Shown here piece after piece: positions 56,941 through 64,000 of a DNA stretch of 64,000 bases. The notes under the pieces were generated by a model. The model did no database searches, was not told the origin of the DNA, and saw nothing but the letters and a program-made list of their open reading frames with translations. Position 1 is the first letter of the stretch; each line of letters opens with the position of its first letter. The stretch comes from Afipia massiliensis (GTDB lineage Bacteria > Pseudomonadota > Alphaproteobacteria > Rhizobiales > Xanthobacteraceae): assembly GCF_001006325.2 (NCBI RefSeq), contig NZ_LBIA02000001.1, positions 2,357,501 through 2,421,500 of the forward strand, written 5' to 3'. The position numbers were made by a program, and so were the translations under genes.

Positions 56941-57933
56941 CTACTGCTTCTCGATCTTGGCTTCGCGGATCAGCTTTTCCCACACCACGAGCTGCTCCTT
57001 CAGGAACTTGTCGAAGCTCTCGGGCGTGCCGGAAAATGCCTCCATGCCGCGGCCGGCCAGTTCCTTCTGCATGTCGGGCCGCTCGATGACCTTGCGGATC
57101 TCCGCATTCAGCTTCGTCACGATATCCTTGGGCATGTTGGCCGGGCCGAGATAGCCCTGCCATGACGTGATGTCGAAGCCCTTCACGCCGGCTGCATCCA
57201 TGGTGGGGAGATCCGGCAACAGCGCGGAGCGCTTCATCGTGGTCACCGCCAGCGCCTTCAGCGCCTTGGCGTTGACATGCGGCAGGCCGGTCGGAACGTC
57301 GATGAACATCATCGAGACCCGGCCGGCGATCACGTCGGTCAGCGCCGGCGGCGAACTCTTGTAGGGAACGTGAAGCAGATCGATGCCGGCCAGCGTCGCG
57401 AAGGTCGCGCCGGAGACGATCGCCGACGAACTGCCGCTGGCATAGGAGTATTTGCCGGGATCCTTCTTGGCGAGCGCAACCAGTTCGGCAACCGAGTTGG
57501 CCGGGATTTCGGGATTGATCACCAGCATGAACGGCAGGTCGCCGGTGCGTGCGATCGGCGTGAAATCCTTGATCGGATCGTACGTCATGTTCTTCAGGAG
57601 GTACGGATTGGCCGAGTGCGACGTGTTGGTGGTGACGAAAATCGTATAGCCGTCCGGCTCGGCGCGCGCGACATAGCTCGCCGCGATCGACCCGTTGGCG
57701 CCGGGCTTGTTCTCGATCACGATGTTGGCGCCGAGCCCGGCGGCGAGCTCCTTCGAGATCAGGCGCGTCGTGCTGTCGGTGCCGCTGCCCGCCGCGAACG
57801 GCAGCACCAGTGTGATGTTCTTGCCCGGCGCCGGCCAGGGTGTTTGCGCGGCCGCTGGTCCGGCAGCCAGAACGCCCGCCGCGACGGCGAGCGCCAAGGT
57901 CATTGGCGATATCGTTGATTTCAGGAAGTTCAT
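56941..57933 (-). CDS. Bug/TctC-family substrate-binding protein, second copy
   Basis: 330 residues with signal peptide (LALAVAAGVLAAGPAAA). The opening NITLVLPFAAGSGTDSTTRL and IENKPGANGSIAASYVA match the Bug family, and YASGSSSAIVSGATFATLAG the central region. Same family as 1644-2654 but clearly divergent. Its substrate is not predictable. No tctAB genes nearby. Confidence 0.92.
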   Translation of the reverse strand: MNFLKSTISPMTLALAVAAGVLAAGPAAAQTPWPAPGKNITLVLPFAAGSGTDSTTRLISKELAAGLGANIVIENKPGANGSIAASYVARAEPDGYTIFVTTNTSHSANPYLLKNMTYDPIKDFTPIARTGDLPFMLVINPEIPANSVAELVALAKKDPGKYSYASGSSSAIVSGATFATLAGIDLLHVPYKSSPPALTDVIAGRVSMMFIDVPTGLPHVNAKALKALAVTTMKRSALLPDLPTMDAAGVKGFDITSWQGYLGPANMPKDIVTKLNAEIRKVIERPDMQKELAGRGMEAFSGTPESFDKFLKEQLVVWEKLIREAKIEKQ

Positions 57934-58047
57934 TGATGGTGTCTCCCGCCCTGTCAGTTTTTTGACATGCCGGTCGCTACGTCACCGAGGCGGTGACGAC
58001 GCCGGCACTTGGAGCAGAGATTGCGCGAACTCGTGGCGAATTGCCAG

Positions 58048-58214
58048 CTAGTGGTCCGATTCTAACATTCGCACCCCTTTTCAACAGGCATTCCTGCGAA
58101 TGTTAGAATCAAAGGACCACTAGTAAATATAAGTTTCTAGTGGAGTTTTGGATTTGACATTCGCTTTGAGGACTCGCCTCCGGCGGGCCGCGAATGTCAA
58201 ATCCACTCCACTAG
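58048..58214 (+). repeat. Twin-hairpin element, copy 2
   Basis: Hairpin 1: outer stem 58048-58057/58114-58123, inner stem 58058-58073/58095-58110 (16 bp), AAA bulge 58111-58113. Linker 58124-58135. Hairpin 2: outer stem 58137-58145/58206-58214 (9 bp), TTT bulge 58146-58148, inner stem 58149-58164/58190-58205 (16 bp). Its end CTAG forms the stop codon of the EamA gene on the minus strand (58211-58213). Confidence 0.92.
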
Positions 58215-59158
58215 GAAGCGGGACGTTTCCCGGCCGATCCGCGCCGCGATGCGGTGAAAATGCCGGCCAGTACCAGCACGTAGCCGACCAGATGAAACAG
58301 CTCCGGCTTTTCGCCGAGCAGCATGATCGCCATCACCGAGCCGAACACCGGCACCAGATGGAAGAACGGCGCGGCGCGGTTGGGGCCGATCAGTTCGATG
58401 CCGCGGTTGTAGAAGATGTAGGCCAGCGTCGAGGGAAACAGCACGACAAAGACGATTGTCGATACCGTGAGCGTGTCGAAGGTCAGCATCTCGCCGGTCG
58501 AGACTTCCCATCCCACCAGCGGCAACAGCATCACGGCGCCGGTGCCGGTGGTGAAGGCGATCAGCGAGAGCGGGCTGATCCGCGGACGTTTCGGCATCAG
58601 GGCCGAGTACAATCCGAACACGAACAGCGCGGCGGCAAAACTGATGTCGCCGGCGTTGACCTGGATCGCTGCCAGCGCGGCAAGATCCCCCCGCAGCACG
58701 ATGACGAGCACGCCGAGCAGCGAGACGACAATGCCGGCGGCCTGCATCCATGACAGCCTGACGCCGAACAGCATCAGCGACCAGAGCGCCACGAACAGCG
58801 GCCCCGACGACTGGATCAGCAGTGCGTTCAATGCCTGGGTGTGCTGCAGGCCCCAGTAGGACAGCGCATTGTTGAAGGCGAAGCCGGTAAAGGCGAGCAG
58901 CAGCAATAGCGGCAGATTCCTCCGGATCACCGGCCAGTCGCGCACAAGATACGGCCAGGCGAAGGGAAGGATTACGAGAGCCGTTCCGGCCCAGCGGCAG
59001 AATGTGAGGGCGAAAGGCGGCACATGACCCGCGACGAAACGGCCGAGCACGATGTTCATCGCCCAGAACAGCGACATCAGGCTGAGCATCAAATAGGGCT
59101 GATTGAAAAGCCAGCTAGCCGGCGAGGGCTTGCGCAAGGGCGGATCGGCAACGGTCAT
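58211..59158 (-). CDS. EamA/DMT-family transporter, copy 1
   Basis: 315 residues with ten membrane helices in two EamA halves. The stop TAG lies in the end of twin-hairpin copy 2. Likely exports metabolites; substrate unknown. A second, very similar gene follows upstream on the same strand (59344-60270). Confidence 0.9.
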   Translation of the reverse strand: MTVADPPLRKPSPASWLFNQPYLMLSLMSLFWAMNIVLGRFVAGHVPPFALTFCRWAGTALVILPFAWPYLVRDWPVIRRNLPLLLLLAFTGFAFNNALSYWGLQHTQALNALLIQSSGPLFVALWSLMLFGVRLSWMQAAGIVVSLLGVLVIVLRGDLAALAAIQVNAGDISFAAALFVFGLYSALMPKRPRISPLSLIAFTTGTGAVMLLPLVGWEVSTGEMLTFDTLTVSTIVFVVLFPSTLAYIFYNRGIELIGPNRAAPFFHLVPVFGSVMAIMLLGEKPELFHLVGYVLVLAGIFTASRRGSAGKRPAS

Positions 59159-59269
59159 GGGGCTTTGGGAAAGAGGATGCGCAAATTGTGCCGATATTTC
59201 GCACCTTCACAACCGCCAATCCCGGATTGCTCCGTTGCGCTATGCGGGCAGCGCGTCATCTCAACGTCA

Positions 59270-59330
59270 TGCCCGGGCTTGTCCCGGGCATCCACGTCTT
59301 CGTCGTTCCGCTCCTCGCAACGACGAATGA
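59270..59330. repeat. Half copy of a GTCATGCCCGGGC-type repeat
   Basis: CGTCATGCCCGGGCTTGTCCCGGGCATCC-like sequence, related to 25391-25479, ending near CGACGAATG. Truncated. Between the two EamA genes. Confidence 0.6.
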
Positions 59331-59343
59331 GAATTTCGCGGCC

Positions 59344-60270
59344 TCAAACCGGATTCGCCGAAGTCCGCCGCGCGGCGATGGCGACGCCCGCCAGCACCAG
59401 CGCGTAGCCTGCGAAATGGAAAGGCTGCGGCCGCTCGCCGAGGAACGTAATGGCGAGCAGCGATCCGAACACCGGGATCAGGTGGAAAAACGTTGCTGCG
59501 CGGTTCGCGCCGATCAGTTCGACCCCGCGATTGAAGAACAGATAGGAGAGGATCGAGGGAAAGATCGCGACATAGGCCAGCGTCAGCGCATTGTTCACGG
59601 TCAGTGCCGGGTGGTGTCCGCTCGCGGCTTCCACGATCACGGCGGGAATCAGCAACAGCGCTCCATAGCCGGACGTGAAGGCGACGAAGGCGAGCGGATG
59701 AATCGTAGGCCGTTTCATCGCCAGCACCGAGTAGACTCCGAAGATGACCATCGCGACGAGGAAGATCACGTCGCCCTTGTTCAGGTGGATCGCGGCAAGC
59801 GTCGCCGGATGGCCGCGTGACAGAATGGTGAGGACGCCGAGCAGCGAAATGCCGATGCCGATGGTCTGCGGCCAGGTGAGGCGGATGCCGAGCAGGGCGA
59901 GCGACCAGAGCGCCACGAACAGCGGCCCTGCGGACTGGATCAGCAGCGCATTCAGCGCCTCGGTGGATTGCAGGCCGAGATAGGCGATGGCGTTGTAGCC
60001 GGCGAGCCCGGTGAGGGACAGCAGCGTGAGAATCGGCAGGTGTTTGCGGATCACCGGCCAATCGGCCCGGAGATGCCGCCATGCGAACGGCAACGTGATC
60101 AGGCAAGCGAAGCCCCAGCGCAGGAAGGACAGCGCCATCGGCGGAAAATCGGCTGCGATGAAGCGCCCCAGCACGATGTTACCGGCCCAGAACAGGGCGG
60201 CGAGCGACAGCAGCACATAGGGCTGGTTCTTTAGCCAATTGGCCGGAGAACGCGGGGCGGGATCGTTCAT
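59344..60270 (-). CDS. EamA/DMT-family transporter, copy 2
   Basis: 308 residues from ATG 60270. Ten membrane helices; NWLKNQPYVLLSLAALFWAG and EALNALLIQSAGPLFVALWS match copy 1, so the two are tandem duplicates. The substrate is unknown. Divergent from purA. Confidence 0.9.
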   Translation of the reverse strand: MNDPAPRSPANWLKNQPYVLLSLAALFWAGNIVLGRFIAADFPPMALSFLRWGFACLITLPFAWRHLRADWPVIRKHLPILTLLSLTGLAGYNAIAYLGLQSTEALNALLIQSAGPLFVALWSLALLGIRLTWPQTIGIGISLLGVLTILSRGHPATLAAIHLNKGDVIFLVAMVIFGVYSVLAMKRPTIHPLAFVAFTSGYGALLLIPAVIVEAASGHHPALTVNNALTLAYVAIFPSILSYLFFNRGVELIGANRAATFFHLIPVFGSLLAITFLGERPQPFHFAGYALVLAGVAIAARRTSANPV

Positions 60271-60490
60271 GTCGGTGGCGGATTGGAGACTTTGCAAGGG
60301 TGCTCGGGACTGGCCGGAATTATTTGGGGATATCAATGATTTGCACCCCATTCGGCGCGAGCGTCAACCGCCGTTGGCGCTTGCGTCCCATGCGCGCATC
60401 CGTTATCCGATGATGCCTCGCACATGAGCGGCCCTGGCTGCAAGGCGCTGGATTTTCGGCAGATTTGCGGGTCGAGGAGATTCTCTGGAA

Positions 60491-61783
60491 ATGGCCAATG
60501 TTGTCGTCGTCGGCGCCCAGTGGGGCGACGAAGGGAAAGGCAAGATCGTCGATTGGTTGTCGGAGCAGGCCGACATCGTCGTTCGCTTTCAGGGTGGGCA
60601 TAATGCCGGCCATACCCTCGTCATCAACGGCAAGACCTACAAGCTCGCGCTGCTGCCGTCGGGCGTGCTGCGGCCGTCGAAGCTGTCGGTGATCGGCAAC
60701 GGCGTGGTGTTCGACCCGCAGGCGTTTCTCGCCGAACTCGACAAGCTGCGGTCCCAGGACGTGTCGATCACGCGCGACAATCTGCGCATCGCCGAGAACG
60801 TCACGCTGATCCTGCCGCTGCATCGCGAACTGGATTCAGTGCGGGAGAACGCCAGCAAGGCCACCGCCATCGGCACCACCCAGCGCGGTATCGGCCCGGC
60901 CTATGAGGACAAGGTCGGCCGGCGTGCGATCCGGCTGATGGATCTCGCCGACCCCGAGACGTTGCCGCACAAGATCGACCGCCTGCTCGCGCATCACAAC
61001 GCGCTGCGGCGTGGCCTGAACCTGTCCGAGATCGACGGCAAGGACGTCCTGTCCGAGTTGATGGCGGTTGCGCCGAAGGTGCTGCCGTTCGCCGATTCAG
61101 TCTGGAACCTGCTCGACCAGAAGCGCCGCGAAGGCAAGCGCATCCTGTTCGAAGGCGCGCAGGGCGCGCTGCTCGACGTCGATCACGGCACTTATCCCTA
61201 CGTCACCTCGTCCAACACCGTGGCGGCGCAGGCCGCGACCGGCACCGGCATGGGGCCGAGCGCGGTGGGCTATGTACTCGGCATCTGCAAGGCCTACACC
61301 ACCCGCGTCGGGCAGGGACCGTTTCCGACCGAACAGGACAACGACATCGGAAAGCTGATCGGAGAGCGCGGCCGCGAATTCGGCACCAACACTGGCCGTC
61401 CGCGCCGCTGCGGCTGGTTCGACGCCGTACTGGTGCGGCAGACCGCGCGCACCAGCGGGATCAACGGACTCGCCCTGACCAAGCTCGACATCCTCGACGG
61501 CTTCGATGAGATCCAGGTCTGTGTCGGCTACACGCTGGACGGCAAGGAGATCGACCATCTCCCCGCAGGCGAGGGCGCCCAGGCGCGCGTCGTGCCGATC
61601 TATGAAACCATCGAAGGCTGGAAAGAGCCGACGGCCAACGCCCGGTCGTGGGCGGACCTGCCGGCGCAGGCCATCAAGTATGTTCGCCGGGTCGAGGAAT
61701 TGGTCGGCTGCCCGATCGCGCTGCTTTCCACCAGCCCCGAACGTGAGGATACTATCCTCGTGCAAAATCCGTTCGAGGCATAA
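60491..61783 (+). CDS. purA: Adenylosuccinate synthetase
   Basis: 430 residues. [16 protein letters not shown] carries the P-loop-like motif with catalytic Asp13 and GTP-binding Lys18; HNAGHTLVI and [15 protein letters not shown] follow. It makes adenylosuccinate from IMP and aspartate. Normal length. Confidence 0.97.
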   Translation: MANVVVVGAQWGDEGKGKIVDWLSEQADIVVRFQGGHNAGHTLVINGKTYKLALLPSGVLRPSKLSVIGNGVVFDPQAFLAELDKLRSQDVSITRDNLRIAENVTLILPLHRELDSVRENASKATAIGTTQRGIGPAYEDKVGRRAIRLMDLADPETLPHKIDRLLAHHNALRRGLNLSEIDGKDVLSELMAVAPKVLPFADSVWNLLDQKRREGKRILFEGAQGALLDVDHGTYPYVTSSNTVAAQAATGTGMGPSAVGYVLGICKAYTTRVGQGPFPTEQDNDIGKLIGERGREFGTNTGRPRRCGWFDAVLVRQTARTSGINGLALTKLDILDGFDEIQVCVGYTLDGKEIDHLPAGEGAQARVVPIYETIEGWKEPTANARSWADLPAQAIKYVRRVEELVGCPIALLSTSPEREDTILVQNPFEA

Positions 61784-61907
61784 GGATGGCCGGGCCCCGG
61801 TTTTCGGATCAGGCCATGGACAAAAAGAGCACGATCTTCGAGCAGGTTGTGAGGATTGACGTTTTTTAAGTACAGGGTTTGTAAAGAATCCTGCAGACTG
61901 GACGAGG

Positions 61908-63506
61908 ATGGCTGATTACTACCCGCTCATAGCCCGTGCCATCGCCGGACTGGACCCCAGTGCTCCCGGCGAGCAGCGTCGTGCGCTCTATGAACGCGCG
62001 CGGACAGCCCTGATTTCCCAGTTGCGCGGCGTGCAGCCCGCATTGAGCGAAGCCGAAATCACCCGCGAGCGCCTGGCGCTCGAAGACGCAGTGCGCCGGG
62101 TCGAAGCCGACGCCGCCCGCCGCGCTGCGGCGCTTCAGGGCAATGAACCGCCGCGCGAGCGTCCCGCCGCGCCGCCGCCACCGGGTCCTTCCGCACCGCC
62201 GCCGTCCGCGCAGCCGCGCGCGCCGCTGCCGGGCCGCCGCGAAGGTCCGCGCCCGGGCGATGCCCTGCGGGAAAGCGCGCGCAGCGCGCGTGGCGGAACC
62301 GCGCCGCCCCCGCCAGGCCGGCCGGCTCCGCGACCCGATGCGAATGGAGCACCGGAGCAGCGTCCGCCGCGCAACCTGCGCGGCGATCAGCCGCCGCCGA
62401 CCCGCGCCCAGCCGCCCGGTCCCCAGCAAGGTCTGCCAACGTCCATGCGTGACGTCCGCGCGCGCGATCAGCGCAGCGACGACACCCGCATGCTCGATGA
62501 ATTCACGGAAGGCGCGCGCATGCCGCGCCGCGCACCGCAAGGCTCGGGCATGCGCGATGTGGTCGCGGACGCCAACGACCTCGGCAGCGCCACCCGTTCG
62601 GCGCGGCGCAGCCAGGCGCAGGACTTTCCCGATCAGCGCGGCGGCCCGGCGCCGTACAGCTACGACGAATCCGCCGAAGAGGCCGGGCGCTATCAGCCGA
62701 ACGACCGGCCGCGCGCCCGCATTCAATCGCGCGACGAACCGGAAACCGCCAAGCGCGGCTTTCCGGTCAAGACCGCCATCGCGGTCTGCGTCGCCATCAT
62801 CGCCATCGGCGGCGCGGTCTGGGGCGGGCCGAAGGTGTATTCGCTGGTCAAGTCGCTGACCACGAAGCCTGCGCAGCAACAGGCCGATACCGCGCAGAAG
62901 GATGCCTCGGGAACGCGGCCGAAGATCACCGATCGGGTGGGCCAGCCCGGCTCGGCGCAGATTGCGCCGGTGGCGCAGCGTGTGGTGCTCTATGACGAGG
63001 ACCCCTCGGCGCCGCAGGGCAAGCAGTATGTCGGCTCGGTGATCTGGCGCACCGAAGCGGTCAAGGTGCCCGCCGGTCAGCCGCCGGATATCGGCGTGCG
63101 CGCCGACATCGATATTCCCGAGCGCAAGATCAAGATGTCGCTCTCGATCCGCCGCAACACCGATGCGTCGCTGCCCGCGAGCCACACCGCCGAACTCACC
63201 TTCGTGCTGCCGCCGGACTTCGGCACCACCATCGCCAACGTGCCGGGCGTGCTGATGAAGTCCAACGAGCAGGCGCGCGGCACGCCACTGGCCGGGCTCG
63301 CGGTGAAGGTCACCGACGGCTTCTTCCTGGTCGGGCTGTCGAATGTCGAGGCCGACAAGTCGCGGAACCTGCAGCTTCTGAAGGAACGGTCGTGGTTCGA
63401 TATTCCGCTGGTCTACGCCAACCAGCGCCGTTCGATCATCGCCATCGAAAAGGGCGCGCCGGGCGAGCGCGCGTTCAACGAAGCATTCACGGCCTGGGGG
63501 CAGTGA
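61908..63506 (+). CDS. Proline-rich single-pass membrane protein of unknown function
   Basis: 532 residues. N-terminal 60 are helical (RAIAGLDPSAPGEQRRALYE). Residues 70-270 are Pro/Arg/Ala-rich and probably disordered. One membrane helix (about 287-305, TAIAVCVAIIAIGGAVWGG) is followed by a C-terminal globular domain of about 200 residues. Such proteins are known only as hypotheticals in this bacterial group. The next gene starts 4 bp later. Confidence 0.8.
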   Translation: MADYYPLIARAIAGLDPSAPGEQRRALYERARTALISQLRGVQPALSEAEITRERLALEDAVRRVEADAARRAAALQGNEPPRERPAAPPPPGPSAPPPSAQPRAPLPGRREGPRPGDALRESARSARGGTAPPPPGRPAPRPDANGAPEQRPPRNLRGDQPPPTRAQPPGPQQGLPTSMRDVRARDQRSDDTRMLDEFTEGARMPRRAPQGSGMRDVVADANDLGSATRSARRSQAQDFPDQRGGPAPYSYDESAEEAGRYQPNDRPRARIQSRDEPETAKRGFPVKTAIAVCVAIIAIGGAVWGGPKVYSLVKSLTTKPAQQQADTAQKDASGTRPKITDRVGQPGSAQIAPVAQRVVLYDEDPSAPQGKQYVGSVIWRTEAVKVPAGQPPDIGVRADIDIPERKIKMSLSIRRNTDASLPASHTAELTFVLPPDFGTTIANVPGVLMKSNEQARGTPLAGLAVKVTDGFFLVGLSNVEADKSRNLQLLKERSWFDIPLVYANQRRSIIAIEKGAPGERAFNEAFTAWGQ

Positions 63507-63510
63507 TCCT

Positions 63511-64000
63511 ATGAAAATAACGCTTGCCGGCTCGCGCCACTTTGGCGTGGAGACGCTGAACATGATGCGCGGTCATGGCATCGAGGTGATCCGCGTCGTG
63601 GTCGCCGACGGCGAGGACCGTCTCGCCACAGCCGCGCGCGCCGCGGGCATCGAGGTCGTGGTGCAGGCGAAGCCGAAGCTGATCGTGGCGGCGGAAATCG
63701 CGCCCGGCACCGATCTCATCGTCACCGCGCACAGCCACGCGCTCGTTAGCGAGGGCGCGCTGCAAGCCTCCAAACATGGCGGCATCGGCTATCACCCGTC
63801 GCTGCTGCCGCGTCATCGCGGCATCGCCGCGGTGGAATGGACCATCAAGGAAGGCGACGCGATCGCCGGCGGCACGATCTATCACCTGTCGGAGCGGCTC
63901 GACGCCGGTGCGATCGCCGCGCAGGACTGGGTGTTTGTGAAGAAGAACGAGACCGCGCGCGAACTGTGGGAGCGGGCGCTGGCGCCGCTCGGACTCAGGC
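63511..64000 (+). CDS. Formyltransferase-domain protein, N-terminal part
   Basis: The frame is open to the right edge (163 codons). It starts MKITLAGSRHFGVETLNMMR and has the formyl-transferase signature HPSLLPRHRG, with GGTIYHLSERLDAGAIAAQD as in methionyl-tRNA formyltransferase. The length and C-terminus are outside the window, so it could be Fmt or a related hydrolase. Confidence 0.8.
   Translation, partial: MKITLAGSRHFGVETLNMMRGHGIEVIRVVVADGEDRLATAARAAGIEVVVQAKPKLIVAAEIAPGTDLIVTAHSHALVSEGALQASKHGGIGYHPSLLPRHRGIAAVEWTIKEGDAIAGGTIYHLSERLDAGAIAAQDWVFVKKNETARELWERALAPLGLR

Overview
This 64 kb, GC-rich window is ordinary chromosome from an alphaproteobacterium of the Hyphomicrobiales (Rhizobiales). 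The gene families point to Nitrobacteraceae (Bradyrhizobium/Afipia/Rhodopseudomonas-like): two Bug/TctC-type solute-binding proteins, two tandem DUF992 proteins, L25 followed by pth and ychF, a serC-serA locus with a serC-type leader, and abundant 'CGTCCCCGCGAAAGCGGGGACCC' type palindromic repeats. The genus call is inference. I see no rRNA, tRNA, phage, integrase, classical insertion sequence or CRISPR array.

Layout. 1-8 kb: the start of lgt (minus), a UbiK-like gene, a TetR-like protein without a recognisable DNA-binding head, a Bug-type binding protein, an HD-GYP protein, then rplY-pth-ychF and two MaoC dehydratases. 8-16 kb: envelope and small hypothetical genes, two NTF2-like paralogues around a serine hydrolase, pfkA and csaA. 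16-25 kb: a long uvrB with a repeat-derived in-frame insertion and a small membrane ORF overlapping its 3' end, an SdsA-type alkyl sulfatase, a metallo-hydrolase plus SCO protein, and two GSTs. 25-36 kb: a DUF1800-DUF1501 pair, an aldo/keto reductase, a PlsC-like acyltransferase, small membrane proteins, a GST, and a GT2/GT87 glycosyltransferase pair. 36-47 kb: aspartate aminotransferase, DUF992 pair, a divergent EF-G paralogue, aroE, an FMN-dependent hydroxyacid dehydrogenase, two paralogous small acidic proteins, glmM and an Fsr-like exporter. 47-64 kb: two outer-membrane beta-barrels, a GST, a broken DUF559 nuclease gene, serC-serA, a chemotaxis receptor, a GIY-YIG nuclease, a second Bug protein, two EamA transporters, purA, a proline-rich membrane protein and the start of a formyltransferase gene.

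The most unusual content is non-coding. Four 'twin-hairpin' elements of about 165-170 bp (204-372, 19512-19677, 44685-44850, 58048-58214) each consist of two 26-bp stems. The stems carry 2-3 nt bulges in mirror-image positions on the two facing arms. One copy has diverged in sequence but both arms of its stems changed together, so pairing is kept. Three of the four lie within 60 bp upstream of a start codon, all in the same orientation relative to the gene. Two other palindromic families (called R and P here) each have one instance that encloses a small nuclease gene (GIY-YIG and DUF559). Empty relatives of both lie elsewhere in the window, one of them inside uvrB. A P-type copy also carries a fully paired cloverleaf at 51057-51118.

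Most genes are housekeeping and their assignment is secure. Start sites were chosen from ribosome-binding sites and family length, and several genes were found below 60 codons.
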